From positions 105,064 to 169,063 of the forward strand of contig BDDD01003350.1 of NCBI GenBank assembly GCA_001972305.1: DNA of 64,000 bases, written 5' to 3'. The position numbers and the translations under genes are program-made. The notes below the pieces were generated by a model, which worked only from the letters and a program-made list of their open reading frames with translations, did no database searches and was not told the DNA's origin. Each line of letters starts with the position of its first letter. The first letter of the stretch is position 1. This DNA comes from Cephalotus follicularis (Eukaryota > Streptophyta > Magnoliopsida > Oxalidales > Cephalotaceae). Positions 10,392-21,366 of the stretch are shown one piece after another.

Positions 10392-11747
10392 TCAAGAATC
10401 AGAAACAGGAGGATCATCATGAGCGGATTCATCTCCAGAGGTCTCCTCGCATTTGTCAATAGATTTTGATTCAGCAAGCTTCCGTTCTAGACGTTTGAGA
10501 CGCCTTTCGGTGACATGTAGATCATAGTAGATTGTGTCTTCGACAGTCTCAAAATCTGTACGGATTGTCCTGTGATCCTTCTCCAAGTTATCAAGTCGAG
10601 AATTGAGAGACTTGAACTTATCGTCGAGTGATGCTTCCATAGAATCAAACCGGACATTCAGTGTATCAAATCGAGAACTCATAAACTCGACAAGACGATT
10701 ATACTCCAAGGTAGAGGTGGAACCACGAGTATGAGAGCGAGGACGAGAAGGAGCAACTTCTTGACTGGTTTCTTGAGCTTCCCATGGAGGTAAATCTTCT
10801 TCTTCCTCTCGATTGATTCGCTGAGTTTGATCGCTTTTTGGACAATAAGTCCAAATCCCTTCTTGCTTTTTCCAACCCATCCGATTTAGAGTACTCTTGT
10901 TGTAGGTGTCTTCCTTTTTTAATTTTGTTGCAATCTCCCCCTCAAGATGAACTTCATGGTAACGGAAGATTTTGGTTAAAATGCAACCAAAAGGAAGAAC
11001 CGATTTCTTTTGGGTGAAGGCATGGACCATAGTATGGAGCATAAGCAATGGATAGCAAAATTCGATTTTGGAGATGATGCACCACATTAAAAATGCTTGC
11101 ATCCGAGTAAGTTTTTCATACCAACCACCGGTAGGAAGGAACTGATGGACAATAAGATGATGAAGGAGATGATGATCAACAGATAGCTTATTTGTGCAAA
11201 GAGCCATGTTAGGGTGAATATTTGGATCATTTGGATACAAAATTGACAAAATGTCATTAGGATGAAATCCCTCAACTTCCGGCCACTTCTTGTATTCAAA
11301 AATATAAAACCCGGTGTGAGGAATGTGAAGAATTGAAGCAAGAATCCTAGCTTCTAGGAAGATTCTTTGGCCTTTAACACTAGAAAACAGGGAAAATTCC
11401 TCATTTGGACTAGAGACAATTGGCAAATTCATATAAAATTCTTTAACTAGCTTAACATAGAACATGTCTTGAATTTGTACCAAAGGAAGAAGGTGCAAAT
11501 TCTTAAGCCATGAGACAAAAGAAAATTCATTGGAGTAAAATGACAAGTCAATATTTCTTCCACCCATTACTCTTTTGTCAATAAAGACATCATTTCGGAG
11601 TGGAATGATTTCCTCGGATTTGGAATCCGATTCAAGAGCGGGATCAGGAGATGGTTCACGAATATTGAGTTTTCGTTTAGAAGCAAGTTTTGGTTGCTTG
11701 GAGGGACCATCAGCCCTCTTTTTACCAGCTCGTTTTGTATGTGTCAT
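10392..11747 (-). CDS. Intact 451-codon ORF in envelope-like position of A
   Basis: The ORF lies between RNase H and the 3' LTR, where SIRE-type elements carry an envelope-like or extra ORF. The N-terminus (residues 1-35) is very basic (KRAGKKRADG, ASKRK), like a nuclear localisation signal. Residues about 55-310 form a hydrophobic/aromatic-rich globular domain with words such as LVKEFYMNLP and GQRIFLEARILASILHIP, reminiscent of the putative plant transposon protein family found next to retroelements. Residues about 350-430 are heptad-like (DKFKSLNSRLDNLEKD, ERRLKRLERKL), probably a coiled coil. I see no signal peptide and no clear membrane anchor, so an envelope role is not supported. It has no stop or frameshift although the gag-pol of the same element has several. 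Function unknown. Confidence 0.75.
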   Translation of the reverse strand: MTHTKRAGKKRADGPSKQPKLASKRKLNIREPSPDPALESDSKSEEIIPLRNDVFIDKRVMGGRNIDLSFYSNEFSFVSWLKNLHLLPLVQIQDMFYVKLVKEFYMNLPIVSSPNEEFSLFSSVKGQRIFLEARILASILHIPHTGFYIFEYKKWPEVEGFHPNDILSILYPNDPNIHPNMALCTNKLSVDHHLLHHLIVHQFLPTGGWYEKLTRMQAFLMWCIISKIEFCYPLLMLHTMVHAFTQKKSVLPFGCILTKIFRYHEVHLEGEIATKLKKEDTYNKSTLNRMGWKKQEGIWTYCPKSDQTQRINREEEEDLPPWEAQETSQEVAPSRPRSHTRGSTSTLEYNRLVEFMSSRFDTLNVRFDSMEASLDDKFKSLNSRLDNLEKDHRTIRTDFETVEDTIYYDLHVTERRLKRLERKLAESKSIDKCEETSGDESAHDDPPVSDS

Positions 11748-12275
11748 TTTGTCAAACAGTTTGAGTGCACAACAGAAAGTGTAAAAACAGGAAAGAAAGA
11801 CAAAAAACCTTTATCACGAAAAAGAATGGAGTAGATGATGACTTGATAACTAGAAAAAAAATTTAGAGAGAAATTTTTTTTAGAGAAAAATGTCCAAAGA
11901 GATAAATTAAAAAAAATAAAAGAGTCGATGTGTTTTATGTAGAACTCGATAACTGAGATAAAGACGTCAACGTGATTTTAAACGCATCGACGTGTTCTTA
12001 AAAAAACTTAGTTAAAAACATCGATGTGAAATAAAACATTGTGTTTTGAAAAGCATCGACGTATATTTAAAGAGATCAACGTGTTTTATAAATACTTAAA
12101 GAACATCGACGTTTTATAAAGAGATCGACGTTTTCACAAAACTACATCAATGTGTTTTGAAAAGAAGTCGACGTGTTTCGCCAAAAACAGAACAATAACA
12201 AAAAAAAACAAAAAAAAAATCAACTTCACTTCAAATAAACATTAAATCAATCAAATCATTCAAACAAATAAACAT
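11748..12275. other. Gap between RNase H and extra ORF of A, with motif array
   Basis: This AT-rich leader of the extra ORF holds no gene. From 11925 to 12180 it carries about ten copies of a variant word (ATCGACGTGTTTT, AACATCGACGTTTT, AGTCGACGTGTTT). The same GTCGAC theme thus occurs inside the element as well as in its LTR, with a different flank (GTGTTTT instead of GTCTTT). Confidence 0.7.
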
Positions 12276-13157
12276 TCATTCAAGCTCACATAAACCTAGT
12301 TCTCTTCTAAACTTTGGAAAAGTATTTTCATCTAAAGGTTTGGTAAAGATATCAGCTATTTGTTTTTCGGTGGAAACATATTCTAAATCAATATTTCCAT
12401 TTTCAACATGTTCTCTCAAAAAGTGATACCTAATGTCAATGTGTTTTGTCTTTGAGTGATGAACAAGGTTTTTAGCAAGACAAATACTACTAGTGTTATC
12501 ACATTTTACAGGTACATGTTTCATAAAAACACCATAATCTACCAACTGTTATTTTTTTCATAAAATATGTGCACAACAGCTACCTACAGCAATATATTCT
12601 GCTTCGGTGGTAGAAGGAGCAACAGAATTTTGCTTTTTACTAAACCACGATACAAGCATACTTCCTAGGTATTGGCATGAGCCACTAGTGCTTTTGCGAT
12701 CAACCTTATAACCACCAAAGTCAGCATCTGAGTATGCATGTAAATCAAAACTAGAATCTCGTGAATACCATAGACCTAAAGTAGGTGTATAAGCAAGATA
12801 TTTCAGAATACGTTTAACCGCAAACAAGTATGATTCTTTAGGGTTTGATTGAAAACGTGCACACAAACAAACACTAAACAAAATATCAGGTCTACTAGCA
12901 GTTAAATATAATAGCGAACATATCATGCTTCTATAAAGCTTTTGATCAATATTTTTACCTTGTTCGTCCTTGTCAAGCTTTGTAGAAGTGCTTATAGAAG
13001 TCTTACTTGTCTTTGAGTTCTCCATTCCAAACTTCTTAAGTATTTCCTTTACGTATTTAGCTTGGTTGATGAAGATTCCCTCTTTCGTTTGCTTAACTTG
13101 AAGTCCAAGGAAGAACTTGAGCTCTCCCATCATGTTCATTTCAAACTCTGACTTCAT
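12276..13157 (-). pseudogene. A pol: C-terminal RT and RNase H
   Basis: Two open segments (12558-13157 and 12276-12545) are separated by stops around 12546-12557. The first carries the copia RT thumb/connection and the start of RNase H (DADFGG, DRKSTSGSCQYLG, STTEAEYIA). The second carries the remaining RNase H (VKCDNTSSICLAKN, TKHIDIRYHFLREHV, ADIFTKPL). Residues expected for copia RNase H are present, but the reading frame is interrupted, so this copy cannot make the protein. Confidence 0.9.
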
Positions 13158-14066
13158 AATGTTAGAAAACTCATTTCACAAAGATTTGTTAGTTGATCCA
13201 ATAATAATATCATCAACATAAATTTGTACTACTAGCAAATCATTCTCTTTTGTCTTTGTAAAAAGTGTTATATCAACATTTCCACGTTTAAAATCATTTT
13301 CAATTAAAAATTTTGTTAACCTCTCATACCAAGCTCGAGGAGCTTGTTTAAGGCCATACAAAGCTTTATTTAGTTTAAAGACATGGTTTGAAAAGAATGG
13401 ATCCTCAAAACCTTGAGGTTGTTCCACATATAATTCTTCTTTTTTAAAACCATTCAAAAAGGCGCTTTTTACATCCATTTGATATAATTTAAAATCTTTA
13501 AAACAAGCAAAAGCAAGTAACAAACGAATTGATTCTAACCTAGCAACAGGTGCATATGTTTCATCATAATCTATACCTTCTTCTTATGAATAACCTTGAG
13601 CTACTATTCTAGCTTTATTCCTAACTATTACTCCTTGATTATTCATTTTATTTCTAAACACCCATTTAGTCCCTATTACTGAATGATCTTTAGGTCTAGG
13701 TACTAGAAACCAAACTTTGTTACGTTCAAACTGGTTCAACTCTTCTTGCATAGCTATTATCCAGTTTTCATCCTTTTCAGCTTCTATAAAGTTCTTAGGC
13801 TCAAAATGAGAAAGAAAAGAAACATAATTACAAGTATTAGCATTAGACCTAGTCATAACACCATGTTGAATATTACCAATTATGGATTCATGTGGGTGAT
13901 CTTTAACTACTTTATAGGTATTATCTACAAGATCTTGTTGGTAGCTATTCTTAGATTCTACATCTATGTTCTCAGAAGATTCATGAAATTCTATGCTATC
14001 TTGCATACATGTACTTACATCAAGTGACTCATCAAATACAATATGCATAGACTCTTCGACTAGCAA
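13158..14066 (-). pseudogene. A pol: reverse transcriptase core
   Basis: The RT palm motifs are clear: WVFRNKMN, the IVAQGYS word, YQMDVKSAFLNG, ALYGLKQAPRAWYERL and the catalytic IYVDDIIIGS. The DD pair is intact. Stops after GYS (13584-13586) and after STNKSL (near 13176) divide it into three pieces; both look like single-base changes. It lies downstream of integrase, as in all Ty1/copia elements. Confidence 0.92.
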
Positions 14067-14640
14067 AGTACGTTTATTAAAACATCTATAAGCTCTACTA
14101 GTAAGAGAGTATCCAAGAAATATACCTTCATCCGCTTTTGAGTCGAACTTACCAAGTTGATCCTTCCCGTTGTTGTGAATGAAGCACTTGCATCCGAAGG
14201 TACGGAAGTGACTTATGTTAGGCTTTCTCTCTCTTCATAACTTGTATGGAGTCTTTTTGAGAATTGACCTAATTGATGTTCTATTTAAAATATAACATGC
14301 AGTGTTTGTGGCTTCGGCCCAAAAATATTTTGGAAGATTATTTTCACAAAGCATAGTTCGTGTCATTTCTTCTAAAGTCCTATTTCTCCTTTCAACAACA
14401 CCGTTTTGTTGAATAGTTCTAGGAGTTGAAAATTCATGTTTAAAACCATTTTCGATGCAAAAATTATTAAAAGATTGATTTTTGAACTCTTTACCATGAT
14501 CACTTCTTATTTTCAAAATAGAAAATCCTTTTTATTTTTGAACTTGTTTACAAAAATTTGTAAAGAAGGTAAAGACTTCACTTTTATGTGCTAGAAAGAA
14601 AACCCATGTGTACCCAGTGTAGTCATCAACAATAACATAT
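14067..14640 (-). pseudogene. A pol: integrase core, broken
   Basis: The segment contains IVDDYTGYTWVFFLAH (first catalytic Asp), KIRSDHGKEF (second Asp) and NGVVERRNRTLEEM (catalytic Glu), followed by the copia C-terminal words FWAEAT and ILNRT. An in-frame stop separates the first Asp from the second near 14532, and another follows 14235. The N-terminal part, between the zinc-binding CNAC at about 16840 and GGKSYAY, is missing because gypsy fragment J sits there. Confidence 0.88.
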
Positions 14641-14861
14641 GCATAAGACTTACCACCGTCAAAATACATTTGGTCAGGCGTAGCGAGTTTATGTGTGTAA
14701 TGGGATAGATGATCCCATTCACTATCCGATGTTGGCTCATTAAGCTTACTTTCTAACCATGCTAACGCTTCCTCATTTTCTAGCCACATCAATCTATTCT
14801 TTTGTTTAACTTCCTCAATCTCGAATTCCTTCTTGAAATTGCGATCAAAGTCAATATGAAA

Positions 14862-16346
14862 TTACGATTCAATGGTATCAGGAATCGAGCGAATCACGTA
14901 GACATCATCAAAGTCAGATTGATGCTTTCCCAAATGAAAGATGTTAAAATCCATCGACGACTTTCCAAAACTCAACTTCATGAGACCATTTCGACAATTG
15001 ATCAATGCATTACTCGTGGCCAAGAATGGTCTACCGAGGATAACTGGGATTTGGTCTTTTATATTCACAACAGGTTGGGTATCTAATACGACAAAGTCCA
15101 CAGGAAAGAAAAACTCACCAACCTTTATCAAAACATCCTCAATTTTTCCTCCTGGAACTTTTACTGACCTATCAGCTAATTGCAAAGTCGTATTGGCTGG
15201 GCGCAACTCTCCTAAACCAAGCCTCTCATACACTGATGACGGTAATAAGTTCACACTCGCTCCCAAATCGAGCAAGGCATGCTCAATTTTCGTGTTTCCA
15301 ATAACACAAGCGATTGTCGGGCAGCCAGGATCTTTATATTTTCGCATCGTGGGTTGCGAAAACAAAGCACTAATGTTTGCTGCCAAGAAAGCCTTTTTCG
15401 GGGTCTAAAGGATCCTCTTTTTCGTGCATAAGTCTTTTAGGACTTTTGCATAAGAGGGCACCTGTTCAATGGCTTCAAGCAATGGAATATTAATTTGGAC
15501 TTGCTTAAATGTTTCAATGATCTTTTCCATTGTTGGGGCTTTCTTGTTTTGCAATCTTTTTGGAAAGGGAGCTGGTGGGTCAAATGAACGTTTTGGTTCC
15601 TCGACCGGTTGTTTCTTCTTTTCATCCTCTTTCTCCTTTCTCAATTCCTCATGCGCATTCAATTGCATTGGTTGTACGGATGGGTCATCCAATGGTTCTT
15701 GATAATTTTCTTGCGCCAAAGGTTCTTCCATTTGCTCACTCTCGTTTTCCGTTTGATCCGCGGGATGGTATTCAGTTCCACTCCTTAGGGCAAAAACTTG
15801 TTTTGATGGACCCGAGGAGGAAGCTGAATTTTGCAGATTAACAGGTTGTTGGAATTGAGCGGGATGGTTTAAGACAGTTCTAGGATTCGGTTCGGGTTGA
15901 GAAGGCATCTTCCCTTTTTCTCTTTCATGCAGAGCAGTTGCTAGTTGCGAAATTTGTTTTTCCATGTTATGCTGACTAGTCATCACAGTGCTGATAAGAA
16001 GTTCCATACTTTTTTCTAACGATGACATCCTAGGTGTATCATCCCTTTGGTTTGGTAAGCTTGATGGTTGTTGATTTGCAAATTGATTTTGCTGTGGGAA
16101 GGAAGGACGATTAGTGTTTGAATTTTGGGAAAACCTTGGAAATGTCTGCTGTGGTGCAGACTGGCTAAGGAAGCTCGAAGGTTGTCCCGAAAAGTGTGGA
16201 GGTGGGGCACCAAGGCTAGAAGGCTGCCCCGAAAAACTAGACTGTCCTCGCATGTTTTGCCCTTGACTCCATGAGAAGTTTGGATGATTACGCCAACCCG
16301 GATTGTAAGTGTTACTATACGGGTTGTATTGGTTCATAGCAGACAC
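14862..16346 (-). pseudogene. J gag C-terminus and aspartic protease
   Basis: The upstream ORF (15405-16346) is the Gln/Ser/Pro-rich C-terminal part of Athila-type gag, starting in MSAMNQYNPYSN and containing GWRNHPNFSW and SLEKSMELLISTV. The downstream ORF (14862-15386) contains the retropepsin active-site word LLDLGASVNLLP and ILGRPFLATSNALI. The two are separated by one stop at about 15402. The N-terminal gag domain is deleted. The close relative is E at 36384-37950. Confidence 0.85.
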
Positions 16347-16371
16347 ATTCTCCGGAGTATATTGATTTTCA

Positions 16372-16837
16372 ATAGGCAGAAATATTGAAGAACAAATAAA
16401 ATATTCAAGGATTTTTATTGATGGAATTGAAACAATAACAATCTAGGCTTTGTTCTAACCCAAAACCCTAAAAACTAGCTACAAAACATATGAAAACTAA
16501 AAGAATGAGGGAGGTGGCTACTTCCACGGACTCTCTGCCCTATTTGGCCGAATAATGTTGTTTATATACTATACAATTGATCAAAAACGAAATAAAAATA
16601 ATCCTAGTTACAAAATATGGCAAAAAATCCAAACTTTCTATTTCTGCTGAATTTGTCCATTCTTCAATTTTTACTATTTAAATCTCCAATTTGCACTCTT
16701 TTGGGTAGTATTCTTGTACTTTGGTCATTTAGCACTTGTACCTGAAAATCAATATAACACAACCAAAGTAGTCTATTCCAAGCATAAAAATATCACAAAT
16801 AACACATTAAAAACAACACATTTTTATGCTAAACACA
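16372..16837 (-). repeat. Partial LTR of J
   Basis: It matches E LTR positions 39930-40737 at both ends (for example TTTTTATTGATGGAATTG and TTTTTATGCTAAACA) but is about 340 bases shorter, because the motif array present in E is replaced by about 100 bases without any GTCGAC word. A TATA box (GTATATAAA) lies near 16560-16570. Confidence 0.7.
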
Positions 16838-17374
16838 AGCGTTACAAATCTTATCTTTTTGAAAATTTAATTTTGGAAGACCTTTAACTAAGTCATGTTT
16901 TAAAATCTTTGAAATTGTTCTCATACTAACATGTCCAAGTCTTCAATGCCACATCCAACTATCTTCGTTTAAAGAAACTAGGCATTTAACATTTTGGTTT
17001 TGAAGATCATCTATGCCTATTACATAAACATTACCTTCTCTTTGTCCTATAAACTTAGTGGTATTATTATTATTGTCAATGACTCTACATGATAGATTTT
17101 CGAAAATGACTCTACAATTCTTGTCACACAATTGACTTATGCTCAAGAGATTGTGTTTGAGTCCTTTAACATGCAGTACATTAGTAATAGAAATATATTT
17201 GTTACCTATTGAACCGGTTCCGATGAATTGTCCTTTTGCATTATCTCCAAATGTTAGGTTTCCTCCGTCTTTAGGTTCCCAAGTAATAAACAGACTTTTG
17301 TTACCCGTCATGTGTTTGGAGCATCCGCTATCAAGATACCAACGGTTCCTTTTTGATGATGTCTTTAGGCACAT
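16838..17374 (-). pseudogene. A pol: protease and GAG-pre-integrase
   Basis: The copia protease word WYLDSGCSKHMTG (Asp-Ser-Gly) is at the start, followed by ITNVLHVKGLKHNLLSISQLCD. The ORF stops at 16943-16945 directly after WMWH, where a CGA-type codon appears to have become TGA. The reading then continues through RLGHVSMRTISKI to the KDKICNAC zinc-binding end, where J begins. Confidence 0.88.
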
Positions 17375-17391
17375 CTACAAAATAAATGAAT

Positions 17392-18947
17392 TTAGGTTGA
17401 AGATTTTGGTACCCAAGTTGCTTTGGGTCCGGGGGGGTTAGTGATAAAAGTTCCTTTTGGGACCCATATTGTTCTTATCTTAAACATTTGATTTTTATAG
17501 AACATGTTTTGTTTAAACTTATTTCTTTTATACATGTCATTTTTCTTGTGATGGCAATTATGTATAGTGTGACCATTTCTATTGCAATAGTTACATGATA
17601 TGCTAGATGAGGTCTTTTTGATATCTTTCTTTTCAAGATATTTTTGAAAGTGTTTAACATTGTTCATCTCATCATAACCTAGGCCAGCTTTATTAAAAAC
17701 ACATATTTGAAGACCTAGTAGGTTGTCAAGTTTTTCACTACTGTTTGAAAATTTTGAAAAGGTTTTCTTAAGAGCATCAACTTCTAATTTAAGTGATCCA
17801 TTTTCTTTTTCAAGAGATATAACCTTATCATCTAAAGACTTATTTGATAAACATTCTATCTCATGTTTTAGACTAGCATTTTCTTTATTGACAGCTTTTA
17901 TAGTCTTTTTGAGTGATGCATTTTCTAGACTGAATTGTTCAAGTAGTTCAAGAAGTTCGTTTACCTCATTTTCATCTTCGTCTTCATCGGGATCATCGAT
18001 TGCCATCAATGCTAATTGAGCTACTTCTTGGTTCTCCTCTTCTTCGGAGTTGGATTCATCACTGTCCGACCATGTAGCTAGCATTGCTCTCTTCTTTTTG
18101 ATTGTTTCCTTGGCTTTCTCAACCTCGGACATTCACTTTTGTAGTGTCCGGGTTTGTTGCATTCGAAGCATATGATCTCTTCTTTTTTTGTCTCAGATTT
18201 TGAAGGAGTTGACTTCTTGAGATTTTTGCTGCCAAACTTCTTCTTTGCTAAGTACTTTTTGAATCTCCTTGTTATTAAAGCCATCTCATCATCACTATCT
18301 TCTTCGCTTGAATTCGCTGTAGAATATTTGAATGCTATGACTTTCTTTTTCTTCTTATCTTGTTCTTCATCATCTTCATGATTTTTAATTGTCATTTCGT
18401 GTGTCATAAGTGATCCAAGAAGCTCTTCAAGTGGCAATGTGTTCAGGTCCTTTGCTTCCTCTATGGCGGTGACTTTAGGCATCCAACTTTTAGGTAAACA
18501 CCTGAGTATCTTTCTTACCATCTCACTATTAGTGTAGCACTTATTCAAAGATTGCAGTGAGTTAATAATATTGGAAAACCGAACAAACATACTAGAAATA
18601 TTTTCATTTTCTTTCATTGAGAACATTTCATATTCTCTAACTAGCATATTTATTTTAGCATCTTTTACCTGATTGGTTCCCTCATAGGTCACCTCAAGTC
18701 TATCCCACATCTCCTTTGCAGTAACGCATGAGGAAACTCTATTGAATTCATTTGAATTCAGGGCACATATTATTACATGTATAGTTTGAGGAAGTTCAGG
18801 GCCGTCAATGATGATTTCCCATAAGTTGAAGTCAAGCGCTTGGATGAAGATGGCCATCTTTGCTTTCTAGTGACTGTAGTTGTTACCATCAAAGAAAGGA
18901 GGCTTTGAGATGGACATGCTCTCTTTGTTTGTCATATTCAATTCCAT
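17392..18947 (-). pseudogene. A gag with two CCHC zinc knuckles
   Basis: The start is ATG at 18945-18947 (MELNMTNKES). Codon 27 is TAG (18867-18869) where the family has Trp. The open part 18078-18857 contains the UBN2-type capsid domain (ALNSNEFNRVSSCVTAKEMWD, RKILRCLPKSWMPKVTAIEEA) and a zinc knuckle CFECNKPGHYKSEC. A frameshift near 18130 leads into 17392-18132, an acidic coiled-coil region (SDSDESNSEEEENQE, then LENASLKKTIKAVNKENASLK) with a second knuckle CNYCNRNGHTIHNC. D carries a close homologue at 30370-31780. Confidence 0.9.
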
Positions 18948-18991
18948 CACGGATCTTTGTAACTTCTAACAATTAAGAAATAAGATTAACC

Positions 18992-19003
18992 ACACTGATA
19001 CCA
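18992..19003 (-). other. Primer-binding site of A (initiator Met tRNA type)
   Basis: On the minus strand TGGTATCAGTG follows the 5' LTR end (TTTCA AT). It differs from the usual TGGTATCAGAGC by one or two bases. Confidence 0.85.
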
Positions 19004-19005
19004 AT

Positions 19006-20264
19006 TGAAATAAAAACTCTTGCAATATACAAGAGGGGGGGTGAATTGAATATTAACAACAATACTAACAAATAGAAAATTTTAAAGTAAAGAGAGTAGG
19101 GATAGAAATATTCTCTGTTTTTATAGTGGTTCGGCTAACTCTTGCCTACGTCCACTTTTTCCAAGGGAGCTCCTTGAGTTTCCACTAGCTCTAATTGATT
19201 AAGGAAGCAATTCGTTACACCTCACAGTTTTTGTGATTGACCTCAAGCACTTGATCTTGACCTCAAGACCTTTTGAGGATTCACTTTCCTCTTTTACAAG
19301 TTTGTAATGTGTTTACAATGTACCCTCTCAGTAGGTTTGGCTTAAAATAAAGAACAAGAGAGAATTACAAATAAACTCAGAAAGTAAAGCTATGAGGCTT
19401 TTTGGAGAAGCTTAAGAGCACCTTGGTATTGTAGAATGTAGCTTGCTTGATTGCTTGATTACTTTTTTTCTTGATCTTTTCTGAAGCTTTGAACCCTCCT
19501 TTATATAGCCAAACAATCCATGTATCCGTTGCTTAAATTATGGAGATTTTGAAATGAAAAACTGATTATGTAGTCGTTGGAGTAAAGACGTCGATGTCTT
19601 CTGTAAACTCTATTCAGGGTGTAATTTTGTGTGAAGACGTCGATGTCTATAAATGACGTCAATGTCTTTTCTGGAGTTGTGGCCAGGCTTTGAAGATATG
19701 AGCAACACATCAATGTCTTCAAACTGCATCGATGTCTTTTCTGAAAAAATAGAAGTCATGAAAAACACATCGATGTCTTTGAAAAGGGATCGATGTCTTT
19801 TACTTTGGAGTCGATGTCTTTGTAGGAAATACTCGATGTCTTTGTTCAAAAACAACCTGTAACTTTGATGCATTAAACACATCGATGTCTTTCTGAAGGG
19901 ATCGATGTCTTTGATGAAAACCGTCGATGTCTTCACTGAAATAGATCGATGCCTTTGAATGAAAATAGCCTGTAACTTTCTGGGATAAAGACGTCGATGT
20001 TTTCTCTGAAAGGGATCGATGTCTTTGTTGAAAATCGACCTGTAACTTTTGAGGCTGAAGACGTCGATGTCTTTCAAGAATAACTACCTGTAACTGCTGG
20101 TGCTTTAAAGGCGTCGATGTCTTCCTTCAATGACATCGATGTCTTTCATGTGAAACTGTCTTTTTGCATTTTTGTGAGTTTGTTAAGTATCTTGCACATA
20201 AAGTAAAATTGTTAGAAGCAAATATGTTATCATCAAAACTAGGATTGAGACTAAAACGTCAACA
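19006..20264 (-). repeat. 5' LTR of A
   Basis: The ends are identical in kind to the 3' LTR (TGTTGACGTTTTAG to TTTCA on the minus strand). The TATA box is at 19500-19507. The GTCGATGTC array occupies 19585-20150 and lacks about 80 bases of array present in the other LTR, so unit number has changed since insertion. Confidence 0.88.
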
Positions 20265-20269
20265 GGAAA
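20265..20269. repeat. Target-site duplication of A, right copy (GGAAA)
   Basis: Exact match to 8715-8719, immediately after the LTR terminus GTCAACA. Confidence 0.85.
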
Positions 20270-21351
20270 CACAAAAACGCACGGGTGTTGCGTTTTTTGG
20301 TGAGGGAGAGACGCGTTCAACACGTCATGCGCAGGGGAGCGCGATTTGACCGGGGATGATATCGGCGCTTCATGCCGGTGGCCGAGGAAGAGGCGTTCAT
20401 CACTCACGGTATGCCTCATCCCTTCTCTCTCCCCGCTTTTCCCTTCTTTCTCCCCATTTTCTCCCTGGCGACAGTGACGTGTTTTTGCCATCACGCCGCC
20501 CTCGACGTCTCTTCCACCGCCGATGATCACAGTGGGTGGAGCCAAATCGTTGGCTCTATCCATTTTGATCTTCCCTTTGCGTTTTCCGGTCGTTTGGCCG
20601 GTGTTTGAGTTCTATGTGTCAACTCTGCCGAGTTGATGCGTTGGCCGCTGTGACTTGGCGTTCTAGCCCGAGTCATGGCGAGTCTAGGGTGTAGGTGTGT
20701 CGGGCTGAAGGAGTTGAGGTGTTTGGTGGCTTGACGGTCGCTGATGGTGAACGACGAGTCAACTCCGTGACTCGCCGCCGGCCGTTCTTAGAGTTTCAGG
20801 CCGAGTCTCTCCGAGTCTCGGCCACCGGTGTGAAGATCGGGTGGTTAGCGTCCACATATGTCAAGACCGGTCAATGACGAGTTGAGTGAGACTCACTGAG
20901 TTCGAATTCAGTGAGTCACCGCCACTGTTGGCCGTGTTCCAGCACGATTCTCGATGCGTCTCCGCCAGTAATGGGTAGAGCAGATTTTTTGGAGTCCGGT
21001 GGTGTCAAGATCGGACCTAACATGGACTGTCCGAAATCCGGCGATGGTACCGGTGACCGGCTGTTGCTACTGCAAGCGTGTAGGGGCAAAGTAGTGGAGC
21101 CTCCAACGTTGGTATGGTCGCTTCCCTTATGCTATTATAAATACCGATATGGTTTCGGTTTATTTTATATGCATGCTTGATTTCGTTATTATTCGATTGA
21201 ACATTAAACGGAGATCCTCGGCTTTTCTATTTGGTACTAAGATGTTAGTGTGAACATTGACTTCATGTCTAGGTGTTTTTGAAAAATTAAAATTATACAC
21301 ACTAGCGTCCTAGGACCAAATCAACCGGGAACCCTTGCCAGGTTTCCAACA
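20270..21351 (+). repeat. 5' LTR of C, second part
   Basis: This GC-rich leader sequence continues the LTR interrupted by A. It contains recurrent GAGTC/GACTC words (CGAGTC, GTGAGTCAC) similar to those in S1 at 1910-2140. It ends ...TTTCCAACA just before a primer-binding site. Small ORFs (for example 20695-20877 and 20911-21180) have no recognisable protein content. Confidence 0.6.
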
Positions 21352-21353
21352 AG

Positions 21354-21366
21354 TTGTATCGAAGCC
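21354..21366 (+). other. Primer-binding site of C (Met tRNA type, decayed)
   Basis: TTGTATCGAAGCC resembles TGGTATCAGAGCC and follows the LTR end CCAACA at the expected distance. Confidence 0.6.

Larger units (their letters stand above)
14660..16837 (-). mobile_element. Athila-like fragment J inside A integrase
   Basis: On the minus strand this begins with the E-family LTR terminus (16837) and carries about 465 bases of LTR, then jumps to the middle of gag (16346) and continues to protease (14862 and beyond). It ends without RT, integrase or 3' LTR. It resembles E at the protein level along gag-protease. The LTR lacks the segment equivalent to 40208-40535 of E, which in E is packed with GTCGAC motifs. 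The right boundary falls in the integrase zinc-finger word of A. The left boundary is approximate, and about 30 integrase codons of A are lost, so a deletion followed the insertion. Confidence 0.75.
8720..20264 (-). mobile_element. SIRE-like Ty1/copia element A (11.5 kb)
   Basis: This is a complete-length element by its ends: LTRs of 1340 bp (8720-10059) and 1259 bp (19006-20264), exact GGAAA duplications, a methionine primer-binding site, a polypurine tract, gag and pol on the minus strand, and an extra ORF between RNase H and the 3' LTR. That layout, with long LTRs and an envelope-position ORF, matches the SIRE/Maximus lineage. The coding region is broken by several stops and by the gypsy fragment J (about 14660-16837). 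The LTRs differ by several indels and scattered substitutions, so the insertion is not recent. Confidence 0.88.

Noticed and set aside
10392-11747. Host gene captured between elements
   Set aside because: It lies between RNase H and the polypurine tract within the LTR and GGAAA borders of A, in the position where SIRE-like elements carry an extra ORF, so it belongs to the element.
10392-11747. Retroviral envelope glycoprotein
   Set aside because: No signal peptide, no transmembrane segment and a strongly basic N-terminus; only the position recalls an envelope gene.
18992-19003. tRNA gene fragment (TGGTATCAG and similar)
   Set aside because: Only the 3' acceptor complement is present, directly next to LTR ends; these are primer-binding sites.
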